From GWF2-38-10 sp964527595 (GTDB lineage: Bacteria; Babelota; Babeliae; Babelales; RVW-14): a DNA stretch of 32,132 bases. Of the stretch, positions 14,467 through 24,593 are shown one piece after another (within the stretch, counting starts at the first letter, position 1; each line of letters begins with the position of its first letter). Location of the stretch: NCBI GenBank assembly GCA_964527595.1, contig CAZGPI010000013.1, positions 1 through 32,132 on the forward strand, read 5' to 3'. Position numbers and translations under genes: made by a program. The notes beneath the pieces were generated by a model. It saw only the letters and a program-made list of their open reading frames with translations, searched no databases and was not told the DNA's origin.

Positions 14467-17400
14467 TTAACCATGAATTTTTTCTTCAAGTTTCTTTAGT
14501 AATGGCTGTAGTGGAGCTATCTCTTTAGACCGCTTTTCCAAAACAGTAATAACTTTTCTTATTGATTCAATAACCGATTCACACATCAACCTGTCCTCAA
14601 ACTTCAGTCCAACATTCCCAGCGCTTGTTAAAATCGCTAAAATCGCTCTAAACGAATAATCATTCCAATCAATTTGTTCATCAAAACAAGTAACCCAGGC
14701 CGTCACAATTGATGACATTACCGTAGAATAACGTTGAGCATCTTCTTGAGTTACATCGCTCGTTAATTGATTGAATAATGCGTCAAGACCGCGAAATTCT
14801 TCCAGCCGGCCCCTAGCAGATCTATTGCTAATGCGGCCAAGCATTACGTCAAGCGAACGCGTCAATAAATCAATGCGCTCAGCTGCATTAAAATCAGTTG
14901 AATTAATTGCACAGTCGACACAAAAGCGAGATAAATTCCCCTGCGCAAAATGTTTCCAGAAAATTCTTTTAATAAGCCCTACTAGCGTATTATATCTATC
15001 TAAAGCCTCTAGCGAACCTTGAATGTTTTCACTCTTCAAACTGGCGAATAACCTCTGCCACTTTTCTACCTGATATCCGGCAACCAGATCAAAAAGAAGC
15101 TGTTGGGGAACAATATCCAAATTCAAATGAGTCGTAAATGCTTCAAATAGAGCCGAGGCAAAAGCAACACATTTTGTTTTAATTGGCAGGCGCATTGATT
15201 CATCTTTAATAACCATAGACAATTTATAAGACAATATATCGTCCAATGCTTTCATTAAAAATTTAAACTGAGACAAATCAACGTGCGGAACATCCTTAAC
15301 AAATCGCTGCAATCTAGCCAAAAAGGCATTATATAAATCGCTTGGATTTTCAATTTCAGGCGCTTGAATAATTTTATCAAAAATAGTAACAAGTGCTTCA
15401 TTAAATTCATTACTATCACGTAATTCATCCATAAAGCGATTAATATAGAGCTTGAAGACACGCATCCCGTTGTTATAAGAATCTAACGCAACATCACCAA
15501 CAATCATATCACGCTTAATCCAACCAATATGGCTTTGAAAGGAATCGATATCCCAGGAAAAAATTTGGCTGCGTGTGGCAATGCTCGCCTCCATTTTATC
15601 ACAAAATGCGTTAAAAACAGCAAACGCCTTGCCCTGAATGTCTTTGCTATTGGGAAATTTTACATCTAACGAAATTCCATGATAAACGAAGCTTAAGACC
15701 GTTCCTTGATCTTGCAAATTTATTGATTCTGGACCATTTACCATACGTAAAACATCATCAAGCACAGACAACCACAGATTGTTACTATAATCGCTTAGTT
15801 TTTCATAGCGAGCCATACAATTAAAAACATTATCAACAAAATTCAATTTTTCCAATTTTTTGGCTGATTTAAAAAAATTTATCATTAATTCAAGACTCTT
15901 ATGCACAACATCCAATGGCATTTTTGAGTCATCATAACTAAATACGATATCATTAATTTTTGAAAATATTCTGGGATCTACCATTGCCCCAGCATCAATA
16001 TCTTTAGCTAATTGGCCAAATGTTTTAATCCATAGTATTTTTATTTTTTCAGCAATCGCCAAATCTGCATATTTCCAAGAAGAAATCGAATGAGAAATAC
16101 CAGCAAAACTTTCATAGGTAACAATTCGTCGAGCAAGCCAATCTGGTGTTTTTTTGTTTAATTGATCAACCAAATCATTAACTTGTTGTTTATTCGCACG
16201 GGACAAAGAATAAGTCCATCCGTTACATGCAATATTTAAAAAAATCGCCAACCCATTTAGATCTGGTTTATCAGTATCAATATCAGCCAAAAGTTTTTTG
16301 CCAAAACTCATTAATAAAGCACCGTCCTGGTTGGCTGTTTTTGTAAACCATTTCATAAATAAGCCATCATCACCATAACGGTCAAAAGATTTTAAAATTA
16401 TTGGCAGTACCAACGCAACCAAGTCTTTGATTTTAGTTGGTTTTTTAAATTCAAAAGCATCTATCAATACAACAAATTTAATCACTTGATCAATTAATTT
16501 GTTTTCTTTTACCTGCTCCACCAATCGATTGCATGCATCGTCAACCAGTTTTTCTAATTTATTCTTAGATGTAAAAGGTAAAGCCAAAACGTCAAGTAAC
16601 AATGCTAAAGATTCAGGCTCTGTAAGCTTTTCTAGAAAATCAGAATATGGTAACAAAAACATCTTGCGATATTCCCAATCAGTCATAAAGCCAAGCGCTT
16701 CGATTATTTTATCGATGTTTGTATGTTCGTTTACTTCCCATGTAAACTGAACCTCGCAGTCATTCTTTTTTCTCGAGACAAGCTTCACACCAAACAATAC
16801 TTGGCAAACGCCAGCATAACTATAAATTTTATTCCAAACATCATATTCACCAAATCTCCCAAAGAAAAAACAATCTAAATACGTTTTATCATTTGGTTTA
16901 TCATAGCGCAAACTAAAAGCAGAACTATGTTGGCGTAATGGCATATTATAAAAAAATGACAACATGTCTTGCTCAACTGAAAAACCAAGCAAATATACCT
17001 TATGACAATCTTCGCTTGATTGAACGCCTTTAGATAATTTTTCTTGTAACAGTCGCAGAAGCGGTGGCACATTTATTTTATCAACATCGACAACCAATGG
17101 CATAAGAGCACTTAAAGTAAAGAGCAAATTTTGATGAATAAGCGTAAAATAGTCTTCAAGCATGTGCGGTGCGCTTCTACCAGCTTGTCCTGCACTTGCG
17201 ATTGACGCTGTTATCACACTAAAACCATTTGATGCTTGCAGCTGCACTTCACCAATAAATGAGGTATCTTTGAATGTACGAAGGTTAACAAGATATGCAC
17301 CAACATCAAACACCCCACGACTAGACGCTCCTGACTCCTTAAATGTCCCTTGTGGAACTACTGCAACCCATTGTTCAAACAAGTCCCAATAGAGGTCAAG

Positions 17401-20199
17401 CATAATCTTAAAATTTCGAACCTTATCATCAACTTTGCTATATTGCGTGCTTCCCTTCATCGTTTTTATCGATTTATCAAAAACATCAATAATATTATGC
17501 ATAACATTGAGCGCCGTTAATTGAGGCAAGCTATCTTTCTTCAGTCCCTCACTAAAAACGCCTAAAAATCTCTCATCCATAAAATAAGCCAGAAGGACTT
17601 GAAAATCTTTCCATAATTTATTAAATTTCTCAGGCTGCTCAAATTGCGTTATATCAAAAGCATCAATTGCACGTTTTTGATCAAGTAGTTGGCTAAAAAA
17701 AGAACCTGATGCATCGAGTTCTTTTACCAAATCTTTTAACACCGCTGCCATATTTTCAGGATTTTTCTTAATGGCAGCCTCAAATGAAACATTCAACCAT
17801 AAGGGAAGCATATCAAGTTGCCCAATCTGCACAATTCTTGATGCCAATCCCCTGACAACCTTATTTCCATCGCCTGAAGAACCACTATGCTTAAGCACCG
17901 CTTGAATAAACATCCCCCAGTTATCGGCCGTTGCTGAACTAAATGCTGCATCGGCAAGCTTAAGTAGATCAAGCTCTTGTTTTGTCACACGAACGCCCCT
18001 GCTTCTACCAAGAACACGGATATCTTGTTGCATCGAGCCAACAACATCGGCCAATGAATAAGGTGCAACAATTTGTTCGTTCCGTGCTTGATAAAACAAC
18101 GCCCACAAAAAATGAATCGGATATAACATACGTAAATCACGCGGCTCAGTTATCTTTGGGGCAATACTAAAAACTTCACCTAAACATCGCAATGCATTAT
18201 CAAACAGCATACTTGCGATTACGCTTTGGTCTGTCATTTCATCATTAACACCAAGTAGTTGCCAAGCTCCATCTTCAACTTTTTCCTTACGAGAAAGTTT
18301 TTCAAGAAAATTCATAAACAATGTTGATTGTTTTTCTTCATGCGGAAGATTACGCCATAATTTATAAAGTAACGCAAAACCGGTAACGCCAAGCATCCTC
18401 AAAGCTTTTTCATCATCGCCTGCATGCCATGTTTTTAATTCTTCTAAAAGAACATGAACCGGTTCTTGTATTTTATCCGCTACCTGTTTACGCATACGAT
18501 TACCAGACTCGCCTTGCCACAAATACAAACGGCGAACCGCTCTAATTTGTGCCATAAATGGATCATCCCCAAGCCCGCGAGGTCTTGAAACCACCGACAT
18601 TTGGCGCGGCATTGGAAACTCATACCATCCAGCAATAATATGCAATGCCTTATTGTCGACATTGTTAATTAACATTCCTCGTTGCACATCAACAACAATT
18701 TGAACCGTTGAGCTTCTCAACCACGCTTGAACTTTTTCAAGGTCATCATACTGAATAATCGACATGTTTTCGGCCCTGAATGTGGTGGCCTCGTGAGACG
18801 TTGCGGCCGGCATCTCCTTGACAACCACACAAACAATCGCCGCTCGCTCAGCCGTACCTTTATTAAGATAGTTAGTTAACGCATCAGCCAACCGATCAGC
18901 AACTAAAATATCCGCCTCGTTATGCGCAACCAGGACATTAGCACGCCCAACACCAATTTTACTACCCTGAAGAAGACTGTTTTTATCAAATTGCTTCAGC
19001 CATTCATCAGCCACATAATGAGGATCCTTAGTACCAAAAACAATTGGCCGAGCCTGCACTAAATAAATTGTGTGCGATTCTGGCATAAAGACAAATTCAA
19101 TGTCCATCCCATTTTCATAATACTTTTCAACACGATCGGCAACGGCTTTAAGTGCTCGCGCATCGACGCCGGTAAGTGTTTGACGCTCAACGAAGGATTG
19201 ACCTTTTCCATATGTATTACTTTTTTTGACAAGACCGCCCGTCTCCATTGGAGTCAAACGCTGCCATTTTTTCCTCACCACCGGGTAAACAACATTATGC
19301 GGACCAACATACCAGGTATCAACCGGGACAAGACTATTAACAACCCCTTCATTATGGCCAAAGGTTGTTTGAATGTGCGTTAACCCAGGCGTTTTTGCCT
19401 CAGCTTCAGTGGTAAACATAACACCAGAAACAGGAATTTTTGCAATATCACTTTCGGCCGTTATTAATTGACCACCTTGCTGTTCACCCACCATCACCTG
19501 CAACAATATGGGAATAAAAGGGAAGGCCAAAACTTCTGTCACATTCTCAATTTTTTTTGTAATAGCAAGGCGCTGTTTAAGTGATTTTGTTCCTAAATAT
19601 GAGGCAACAACAATACCCATTGCCGTTGAAATATCGGTTACACCCGGTTCTACATTTGAAACAGTTTCATTGCCACCAGCATTGGCAAGCTCTTGTGTAT
19701 CTTCTTTACCGGTACTACGTACCATCAAGCGTTTTCCAACAGCAAGCCCAATAAAAGTTTTCTGTTTTTCATCAAAAGCAAAAACCGAATCGACAAATAT
19801 TTTTTTTATTTTCTCACCCAAAGCTTCAACCGCAACTAAAAACTTATCTGGATATTTTTTTGTTTTTAACAGTTCATCGAGAACTTTGTCGCGATTACCA
19901 TCGGGCCACAAATTATCACGACAAAGATTTTGCCACACAACATCAAGCGGTTGCCCAAGTTTTTCAGCAACATAAGCGCTAACCATATCGTGCGAAATAC
20001 CGATAAATGCTGGAACCTCAATCTGGTAACTTACTCCATCAATAGAAACAGGTTGGCAAGCACCCGTTTTTAAAATATCGAGATTCTCTGTCTTATTTCC
20101 ATACAGATTTGAGCGATATTGTAACGTAGTTCGGTCAATAACAGAAGAACCCTGAAACATCCAACCAAAGCAAACAATACAAGCAATTACTCTTTTCAT
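14467..20199 (-). CDS. Giant exported protein with PPDK-type ATP-grasp and phosphohistidine domains
   Basis: 1910 residues. Residues 1-19 are a signal peptide (MKRVIACIVCFGWMFQGSS). Residues about 150-390 form a PEP/pyruvate-binding (PPDK_N) ATP-grasp domain: VRSTGKEDTQELANAGGNET near 158, PVSGVMFTTEAEAKTPGL near 255 and FVFMPESHTIYLVQARPI at about 373-390. A swivelling phosphohistidine-like domain follows with ATSHEATTFRAENMSI, His469 standing where the TSHAAI catalytic His lies in PEP synthase, PPDK and glucan-water dikinase. The remaining 1400 residues are helix-rich and unrecognised. No C-terminal PEP-binding barrel is visible, so the acceptor is unknown; glucan-dikinase-like or phosphotransferase-like chemistry is possible. 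The presence of a signal peptide raises the question of ATP supply outside the cytoplasm. Start overlaps the ftsK stop by 4 bp (ATGA), indicating coupling. Confidence 0.85.
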   Translation of the reverse strand: MKRVIACIVCFGWMFQGSSVIDRTTLQYRSNLYGNKTENLDILKTGACQPVSIDGVSYQIEVPAFIGISHDMVSAYVAEKLGQPLDVVWQNLCRDNLWPDGNRDKVLDELLKTKKYPDKFLVAVEALGEKIKKIFVDSVFAFDEKQKTFIGLAVGKRLMVRSTGKEDTQELANAGGNETVSNVEPGVTDISTAMGIVVASYLGTKSLKQRLAITKKIENVTEVLAFPFIPILLQVMVGEQQGGQLITAESDIAKIPVSGVMFTTEAEAKTPGLTHIQTTFGHNEGVVNSLVPVDTWYVGPHNVVYPVVRKKWQRLTPMETGGLVKKSNTYGKGQSFVERQTLTGVDARALKAVADRVEKYYENGMDIEFVFMPESHTIYLVQARPIVFGTKDPHYVADEWLKQFDKNSLLQGSKIGVGRANVLVAHNEADILVADRLADALTNYLNKGTAERAAIVCVVVKEMPAATSHEATTFRAENMSIIQYDDLEKVQAWLRSSTVQIVVDVQRGMLINNVDNKALHIIAGWYEFPMPRQMSVVSRPRGLGDDPFMAQIRAVRRLYLWQGESGNRMRKQVADKIQEPVHVLLEELKTWHAGDDEKALRMLGVTGFALLYKLWRNLPHEEKQSTLFMNFLEKLSRKEKVEDGAWQLLGVNDEMTDQSVIASMLFDNALRCLGEVFSIAPKITEPRDLRMLYPIHFLWALFYQARNEQIVAPYSLADVVGSMQQDIRVLGRSRGVRVTKQELDLLKLADAAFSSATADNWGMFIQAVLKHSGSSGDGNKVVRGLASRIVQIGQLDMLPLWLNVSFEAAIKKNPENMAAVLKDLVKELDASGSFFSQLLDQKRAIDAFDITQFEQPEKFNKLWKDFQVLLAYFMDERFLGVFSEGLKKDSLPQLTALNVMHNIIDVFDKSIKTMKGSTQYSKVDDKVRNFKIMLDLYWDLFEQWVAVVPQGTFKESGASSRGVFDVGAYLVNLRTFKDTSFIGEVQLQASNGFSVITASIASAGQAGRSAPHMLEDYFTLIHQNLLFTLSALMPLVVDVDKINVPPLLRLLQEKLSKGVQSSEDCHKVYLLGFSVEQDMLSFFYNMPLRQHSSAFSLRYDKPNDKTYLDCFFFGRFGEYDVWNKIYSYAGVCQVLFGVKLVSRKKNDCEVQFTWEVNEHTNIDKIIEALGFMTDWEYRKMFLLPYSDFLEKLTEPESLALLLDVLALPFTSKNKLEKLVDDACNRLVEQVKENKLIDQVIKFVVLIDAFEFKKPTKIKDLVALVLPIILKSFDRYGDDGLFMKWFTKTANQDGALLMSFGKKLLADIDTDKPDLNGLAIFLNIACNGWTYSLSRANKQQVNDLVDQLNKKTPDWLARRIVTYESFAGISHSISSWKYADLAIAEKIKILWIKTFGQLAKDIDAGAMVDPRIFSKINDIVFSYDDSKMPLDVVHKSLELMINFFKSAKKLEKLNFVDNVFNCMARYEKLSDYSNNLWLSVLDDVLRMVNGPESINLQDQGTVLSFVYHGISLDVKFPNSKDIQGKAFAVFNAFCDKMEASIATRSQIFSWDIDSFQSHIGWIKRDMIVGDVALDSYNNGMRVFKLYINRFMDELRDSNEFNEALVTIFDKIIQAPEIENPSDLYNAFLARLQRFVKDVPHVDLSQFKFLMKALDDILSYKLSMVIKDESMRLPIKTKCVAFASALFEAFTTHLNLDIVPQQLLFDLVAGYQVEKWQRLFASLKSENIQGSLEALDRYNTLVGLIKRIFWKHFAQGNLSRFCVDCAINSTDFNAAERIDLLTRSLDVMLGRISNRSARGRLEEFRGLDALFNQLTSDVTQEDAQRYSTVMSSIVTAWVTCFDEQIDWNDYSFRAILAILTSAGNVGLKFEDRLMCESVIESIRKVITVLEKRSKEIAPLQPLLKKLEEKIHG

Positions 20200-22586
20200 C
20201 GTAACACCTTGCGCGGTTTGGCGCCCTGTGCCGGCGCAACAATGCCATCCATTTCCATTTTCTCAATAAGCCGTGCCGAACGATTAAACCCAATTCTGAA
20301 ATAACGTTGGATCATAGAAATTGATACTTCGTCGGTCGTTTTTATAAACGCCAAAACATCCTTATAGATTTCATCCTGATAATCTTCCAAGTTCTGATCG
20401 CTCGTTGAACGGAGCACTTCATTCAAGTCCAAATAATTTGGTTTTTGCTGATCACGCCACCAAGAGGCAAGCTTATTAATATCTTTATCGGAGACATAGG
20501 CGCCATGGATACGCGCAACATCGGGCGAGCTTGCATTTAAGTACAATAAGTCTCCGCGTCCCAATAATTTTTCTGCACCCTGCAAATCAAGAATCGTACG
20601 AGAGTCGACTTTTGATGATACGCGGAACGCGATACGGCTTGGAAAATTGACCTTAATTAAACCGGTTACCACATCAACCGAGGGACGTTGGGTAGCAACA
20701 ATCATATGAATCCCCGAAGCTCGCGCCATCTGAGCAATACGCACAATAGCGGTCTCAACTTCTTTTCCGGCAACCATCATAAGGTCGGCAAGTTCATCAA
20801 TAATTACCACCATAAATGGCATATGTGGCAACAAATTGCCATCGCGATTAACCGGCGCTTTTGTTTCTTCAAACAAGTGATGATACTCTAAAATATTACG
20901 TACGCCCGCCTTGGCCAAAGTTTCATAGCGCTGTTCCATATCCTGGCACACCCACTTAAGCACGGCCGACGCTCGAGCTGGTTCGGTCACGATAGGGAAA
21001 ATCAAATGCGGAACATCGGCATAAGGAGTAAACTCTAAACGCTTTGGATCAACGAGAATCAATTTCATTTGATCGGGAGTTCTGGCGTTTAATAACCCAG
21101 CGATCATGGCGTTTAGCCCAACAGATTTACCTGCGCCGGTTGCACCGCCAACAAGTAAATGCGGCATCCTAACCAAATCTTGCACCACCGGTTTGCCCGA
21201 GACATCAACACCAAAGATAAGCGGTAAAATCGCTTTGGCTTCTTGATACTCTTTACTTGCAAGTACGTCGGCAAAATACACATCTTGACGGACCGCGTTG
21301 GCGATCTCAAAACCAACAACGTCCTTACCTGGAATCGGCGCCAAGATACGAATACTCGTTGCCGTAAGCGCCATGGCTAAATCATCCTCAAGGGCCGTAA
21401 TTTTACTAATTTTGCTATCGATTTCTGGTTTGTATTCAAAGAGCGTAATAAGTGGACCGGTCTTAACGGCCGTTACTTTACCCTTTACCCCAAAATGTAA
21501 TAATTTTTCTTCAAGTAATTTACCGCGTGCGGCCGCATCTTCGGCAAGGCCAACGATTGGGGTTTTCTCTTTAGGTGCCGTAAAAATATCGGCAGATGGT
21601 AGCTTGAATGGTACAAAAATATCGGCCGTTGCCGCCATAATAAGATCGGCAATTGATAATTGGTTGGTATTCGTCGTCGCCCATAAATTTTTCTTAACGG
21701 CGGCGTTTGGTAAGCGATATACATACCCCTTAAGAATTTGACGAGGTTGGCTTGCGCCACGCAGCTTGATCACCGCCATTTTATCATTAAGCGGTGATTT
21801 AACAGGAACAGGAGCGCTTGATGACCCCATCGTTACATGACCGCTGGCAACCGATCCCCAAAATGCAAAATCGTTAGCCAATGCGTCGTCACTCTTTGGT
21901 ACCAAAACAACCGATGGTACCGGCACAAATGGCTCACTCGTTTTTCGTTTTTTCCATATCATATTCCATACTAATGAACATTGAAAAGACACGGCCGCCC
22001 AAGAAGCGATAATCACGGCCTTAATCAAACGCCCAACAAATTTAAATAACGGCATCAGAGGCATATGGGTAAGCATAATGATACCGACCCATAAGGTACT
22101 GCATAAAAATATCAGTGATCCCTTGGCTCCAAAAGCCAGACTAAAAAAGCGCTCCAACCAGGTTCCAACAAATCCACCCGGAACGCTCCCCATAAGATCA
22201 AAATTCATGGTCGAGCATAAGGTGGTCGATGATAACGTAATCATAAATAATGAGATAATGCGTCCACGTTCTTGCTTAAGCGGAACACCGGTAAATAATA
22301 GCCAGGCAAAAATGCCAACACTTACTAAAAAAAGAAAAGCGGCCGAGCCAAACAAAAAGAAAAAAAGTGCGGCACATTGTGCACCAACCACCCCGGCCCA
22401 ATTAGTCGTTCTGCCATCTTTATTACCATAATGAAAAATAGTATTGTCTTGCGGGTTATAAGAAATGAACGCAATCATCGAAAAAATAAACGCCGCGCAT
22501 AAAATAACCGTAACCATTTCTCGCTTATAATTTGACTGAACAGGCTGCGACTTTATCATTGATTTTTCATTTTTCTTCCAAAACAT
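20196..22586 (-). CDS. ftsK: DNA translocase FtsK/SpoIIIE
   Basis: 796 residues, the usual length for a short FtsK/SpoIIIE. It pumps double-stranded DNA during chromosome segregation and clears the closing septum. The N-terminal 190 residues hold four or more membrane segments (ILCAAFIFSMIAFISYN; FLFGSAAFLFLVSVGIFAWL). The motor follows a short linker: Walker A GGATGAGKS at about 480-488, Walker B VVIIDELADL near 592-600, and the ATQRPSVDVVTG sequence typical of the family. Residues about 730-796 form the winged-helix gamma domain (ISMIQRYFRIGFNRSARLIE), which reads the polar DNA motifs that orient transport. AGGAGG precedes the start. The next gene on the strand overlaps by 4 bp; why an exported dikinase-like protein should be coupled to ftsK is unclear. 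Confidence 0.97.
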   Translation of the reverse strand: MFWKKNEKSMIKSQPVQSNYKREMVTVILCAAFIFSMIAFISYNPQDNTIFHYGNKDGRTTNWAGVVGAQCAALFFFLFGSAAFLFLVSVGIFAWLLFTGVPLKQERGRIISLFMITLSSTTLCSTMNFDLMGSVPGGFVGTWLERFFSLAFGAKGSLIFLCSTLWVGIIMLTHMPLMPLFKFVGRLIKAVIIASWAAVSFQCSLVWNMIWKKRKTSEPFVPVPSVVLVPKSDDALANDFAFWGSVASGHVTMGSSSAPVPVKSPLNDKMAVIKLRGASQPRQILKGYVYRLPNAAVKKNLWATTNTNQLSIADLIMAATADIFVPFKLPSADIFTAPKEKTPIVGLAEDAAARGKLLEEKLLHFGVKGKVTAVKTGPLITLFEYKPEIDSKISKITALEDDLAMALTATSIRILAPIPGKDVVGFEIANAVRQDVYFADVLASKEYQEAKAILPLIFGVDVSGKPVVQDLVRMPHLLVGGATGAGKSVGLNAMIAGLLNARTPDQMKLILVDPKRLEFTPYADVPHLIFPIVTEPARASAVLKWVCQDMEQRYETLAKAGVRNILEYHHLFEETKAPVNRDGNLLPHMPFMVVIIDELADLMMVAGKEVETAIVRIAQMARASGIHMIVATQRPSVDVVTGLIKVNFPSRIAFRVSSKVDSRTILDLQGAEKLLGRGDLLYLNASSPDVARIHGAYVSDKDINKLASWWRDQQKPNYLDLNEVLRSTSDQNLEDYQDEIYKDVLAFIKTTDEVSISMIQRYFRIGFNRSARLIEKMEMDGIVAPAQGAKPRKVLR

Positions 22587-22675
22587 ATCCTACATCCTCC
22601 TGGTAACAAATAGCATGATTCATACAAAATAATAGGATAGTTTAAAAATGATTCTTGGCGATTTACAATAATTTA

Positions 22676-23344
22676 TTATAACACGAACGAATGTGGCGCT
22701 TGCCCATCCTCTTTTATATATTGGCGCTTAAGGTTACGAATTACGGCACACCAGTTTTCAGATAAAGGCCGTTCGCTACGAGCACGAAGCTGTATTGTAA
22801 ATTCGGTAATTGCAGACGTAACATTAGCATCGCTAATCGAAGAAAACGAAAAAAAACAACGATCAGCGCAATAACCTAAATGGTCAATCGTATATTGAAA
22901 CGCTCCACATTCTACACTGCATGGTTCACCTTTCCGGTCAAAGTAAATAATTTCGCCAGGCAAACTAAAAACGAAATCTTCCTGGTCTGGGCTTAATCGG
23001 CTTTTCTGCTTACTTACAAAACCCAATACATCGACGAAACGATCTACGAGAAATGAGAATCCATAATGAATGTTATCACACCAAGCTTCAGGAACTGGAC
23101 TCGATGGACGATCTAATGATAAAATCGAACGTAAAGAATACCCTTTAATTTCTGAAAAGCCAGAAACGCTACTGCTTTTCATATTGGTTTTATAAAGCCG
23201 AATAATAGTAGCGCCTGAAAAACCAGGCATTATCCTTGTATCGAAAATGGCAATATAGTGATCGTCCTCAAAAATGGTATCCAGTGAAAAAAGGGTTCCT
23301 CCAAAAAACGCACAAATAGTAAAAACCAACAACATCTGCTTCAT
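22676..23344 (-). CDS. Exported protein, unknown (paralogue of the 23563 gene)
   Basis: 222 residues, ATG at 23344 with GGGGAG upstream. Signal peptide MKQMLLVFTICAFFGGTLFS. The mature part starts LDTIFEDDHYIAIFDTR and keeps IIRLYKTN, then a central block SLPGEIIYFDRKGEPCSVEC followed by GAFQYTIDHLGYCADRCFF, and ENWCAVIRNL near the end. All of these recur in the protein encoded at 23563-24315. Conserved Cys (EPC, WC, and one after DG/LG) suggest disulphides, fitting a location outside the cytoplasm. No family recognised. It lies 89 nt upstream of ftsK on the same strand with no terminator between, so the two may share transcription. Confidence 0.8.
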   Translation of the reverse strand: MKQMLLVFTICAFFGGTLFSLDTIFEDDHYIAIFDTRIMPGFSGATIIRLYKTNMKSSSVSGFSEIKGYSLRSILSLDRPSSPVPEAWCDNIHYGFSFLVDRFVDVLGFVSKQKSRLSPDQEDFVFSLPGEIIYFDRKGEPCSVECGAFQYTIDHLGYCADRCFFSFSSISDANVTSAITEFTIQLRARSERPLSENWCAVIRNLKRQYIKEDGQAPHSFVL

Positions 23345-23442
23345 AACAACTCCCCAGTATTATAAAGGTTGAACTAGAAAAAAGAGTCGGATAAAAGTGG
23401 GGACCTTGTCAATCATTTGGATAATCAGCACAAATAGGACGA

Positions 23443-23461
23443 GGATCAAGTCCGGGATGAC
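23443..23461 (-). repeat. Truncated copy of the GTCAT...GATCC repeat
   Basis: GGATCAAGTCCGGGATGAC is the reverse complement of the first 19 nt of the copy at 30933-30963; the GATCCATCTT end is missing. Confidence 0.6.
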
Positions 23462-23506
23462 AAATTTGGCAGTATTTTACCTGTCAGAATTCAGCTTTGA
23501 AGAAAA

Positions 23507-23542
23507 AAAGAGTCATCAACCATTCACGATTGATGACTCTTT
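23507..23542 (-). terminator. Terminator after the 23563 gene
   Basis: Perfect 13-bp stem (23507-23519 with 23530-23542), 10-nt loop, and a minus-strand U-run (seven A on the plus strand at 23502 onward). It lies 21 nt past the stop codon. Confidence 0.85.
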
Positions 23543-23562
23543 AATGATTATTGAGTTACATT

Positions 23563-24315
23563 CTATAAAAAATCAATTTCCATAGCCCTGTTGTAGTTGT
23601 TAACGCTGCACAAGACTTCTTTGCACCAATCTTTACTGAAAAATCCACATCTGACACTTTTTTGTTCATCCAAAAATCGACCTATTTGATCGGAAACGGC
23701 CGTATGGTCTAAATGCCCGTATGTTTTCCAGCAACGACGAACCGCTTCACCCTTTCCAACAACTAAATAGCTTCTCCCATAAAGAACAAATGAACGAGAA
23801 AAACACGCTCCATCAACATCGATAACATATTGGAACGCGCCAACGTCAACGGCACATGGCTCTTTTGTTTCGGCATCAAAGTAGATAATCTCACCAGGAA
23901 CACTCCAGGTATTACACGTATCTGGATCACGATCGGTACTTGCAATTGCTAACCGTTCAAAAACATACTTATCGACCTCTGAAGAAAATGTTTTATAAAA
24001 ATATTCCTTACTATTCTGATCGGCTACTAATTTTTTATAGCCAAGAGATAACAGCTTTATACCCTCAGAACAACGTAAGTCACGCAATGATGTCTCAACT
24101 TCATCAACGTAAGAAAAACACGTTGGTAAATTTTTGCGAAACCTTGGTTTTACCTCGGCCTTATAAAGTCGAATGAGATTGAAGTTCTTATCACCCAAAA
24201 ACGTTGCATCGTCAAATATGGTGATATAACTTTCATCTTCCAAGGTAAACGGTGTTGAGAAAAGATTGCCCCCAAAAATGACGATTGCGACCGCAAACAA
24301 AATTAAACGTTTCAT
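23563..24315 (-). CDS. Exported protein, unknown (paralogue of the 22676 gene)
   Basis: 250 residues, with a G-run as ribosome binding site. Signal peptide MKRLILFAVAIVIFGGNLFS. The mature start TLEDESYITIFDDATFLG and the NLIRLYKAEVK segment match the neighbour, as does the core WSVPGEIIYFDAETKEPCAV with GAFQYVIDVDGACFSRSF and the late KDWCKEVLCSV. Compared with the neighbour it has an extra 25-30 residues in the middle (YVDEVETSLRDLRCSEGIKL). It has its own terminator, so the pair is not a single operon though on the same strand. Tandem duplication and divergence is the simple explanation; function unknown. Confidence 0.8.
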   Translation of the reverse strand: MKRLILFAVAIVIFGGNLFSTPFTLEDESYITIFDDATFLGDKNFNLIRLYKAEVKPRFRKNLPTCFSYVDEVETSLRDLRCSEGIKLLSLGYKKLVADQNSKEYFYKTFSSEVDKYVFERLAIASTDRDPDTCNTWSVPGEIIYFDAETKEPCAVDVGAFQYVIDVDGACFSRSFVLYGRSYLVVGKGEAVRRCWKTYGHLDHTAVSDQIGRFLDEQKSVRCGFFSKDWCKEVLCSVNNYNRAMEIDFL

Positions 24316-24593
24316 ATCGCCCCCCCAAAAGTTACATGAGAAACTTCTGACCCCTTAAAATTAGTTTTATTTATTTGGCGTTATAAAGTCAACGTTCTTA
24401 AAATATCACGCGCTCACGGATCGTATCATAAATACAAGTATTAATTTTAAAAATTCGATTTTATCAACACTACAAACAAGCCTGTTATTATTATTTTTCA
24501 AGATCGTTATTTCCTTGAATTAACTGAAGTAAAAGCTTTATGGTTAAATCAGGGGAAGTAAAGCTAGACACGGGATAATCATAAGGGGGGCTT

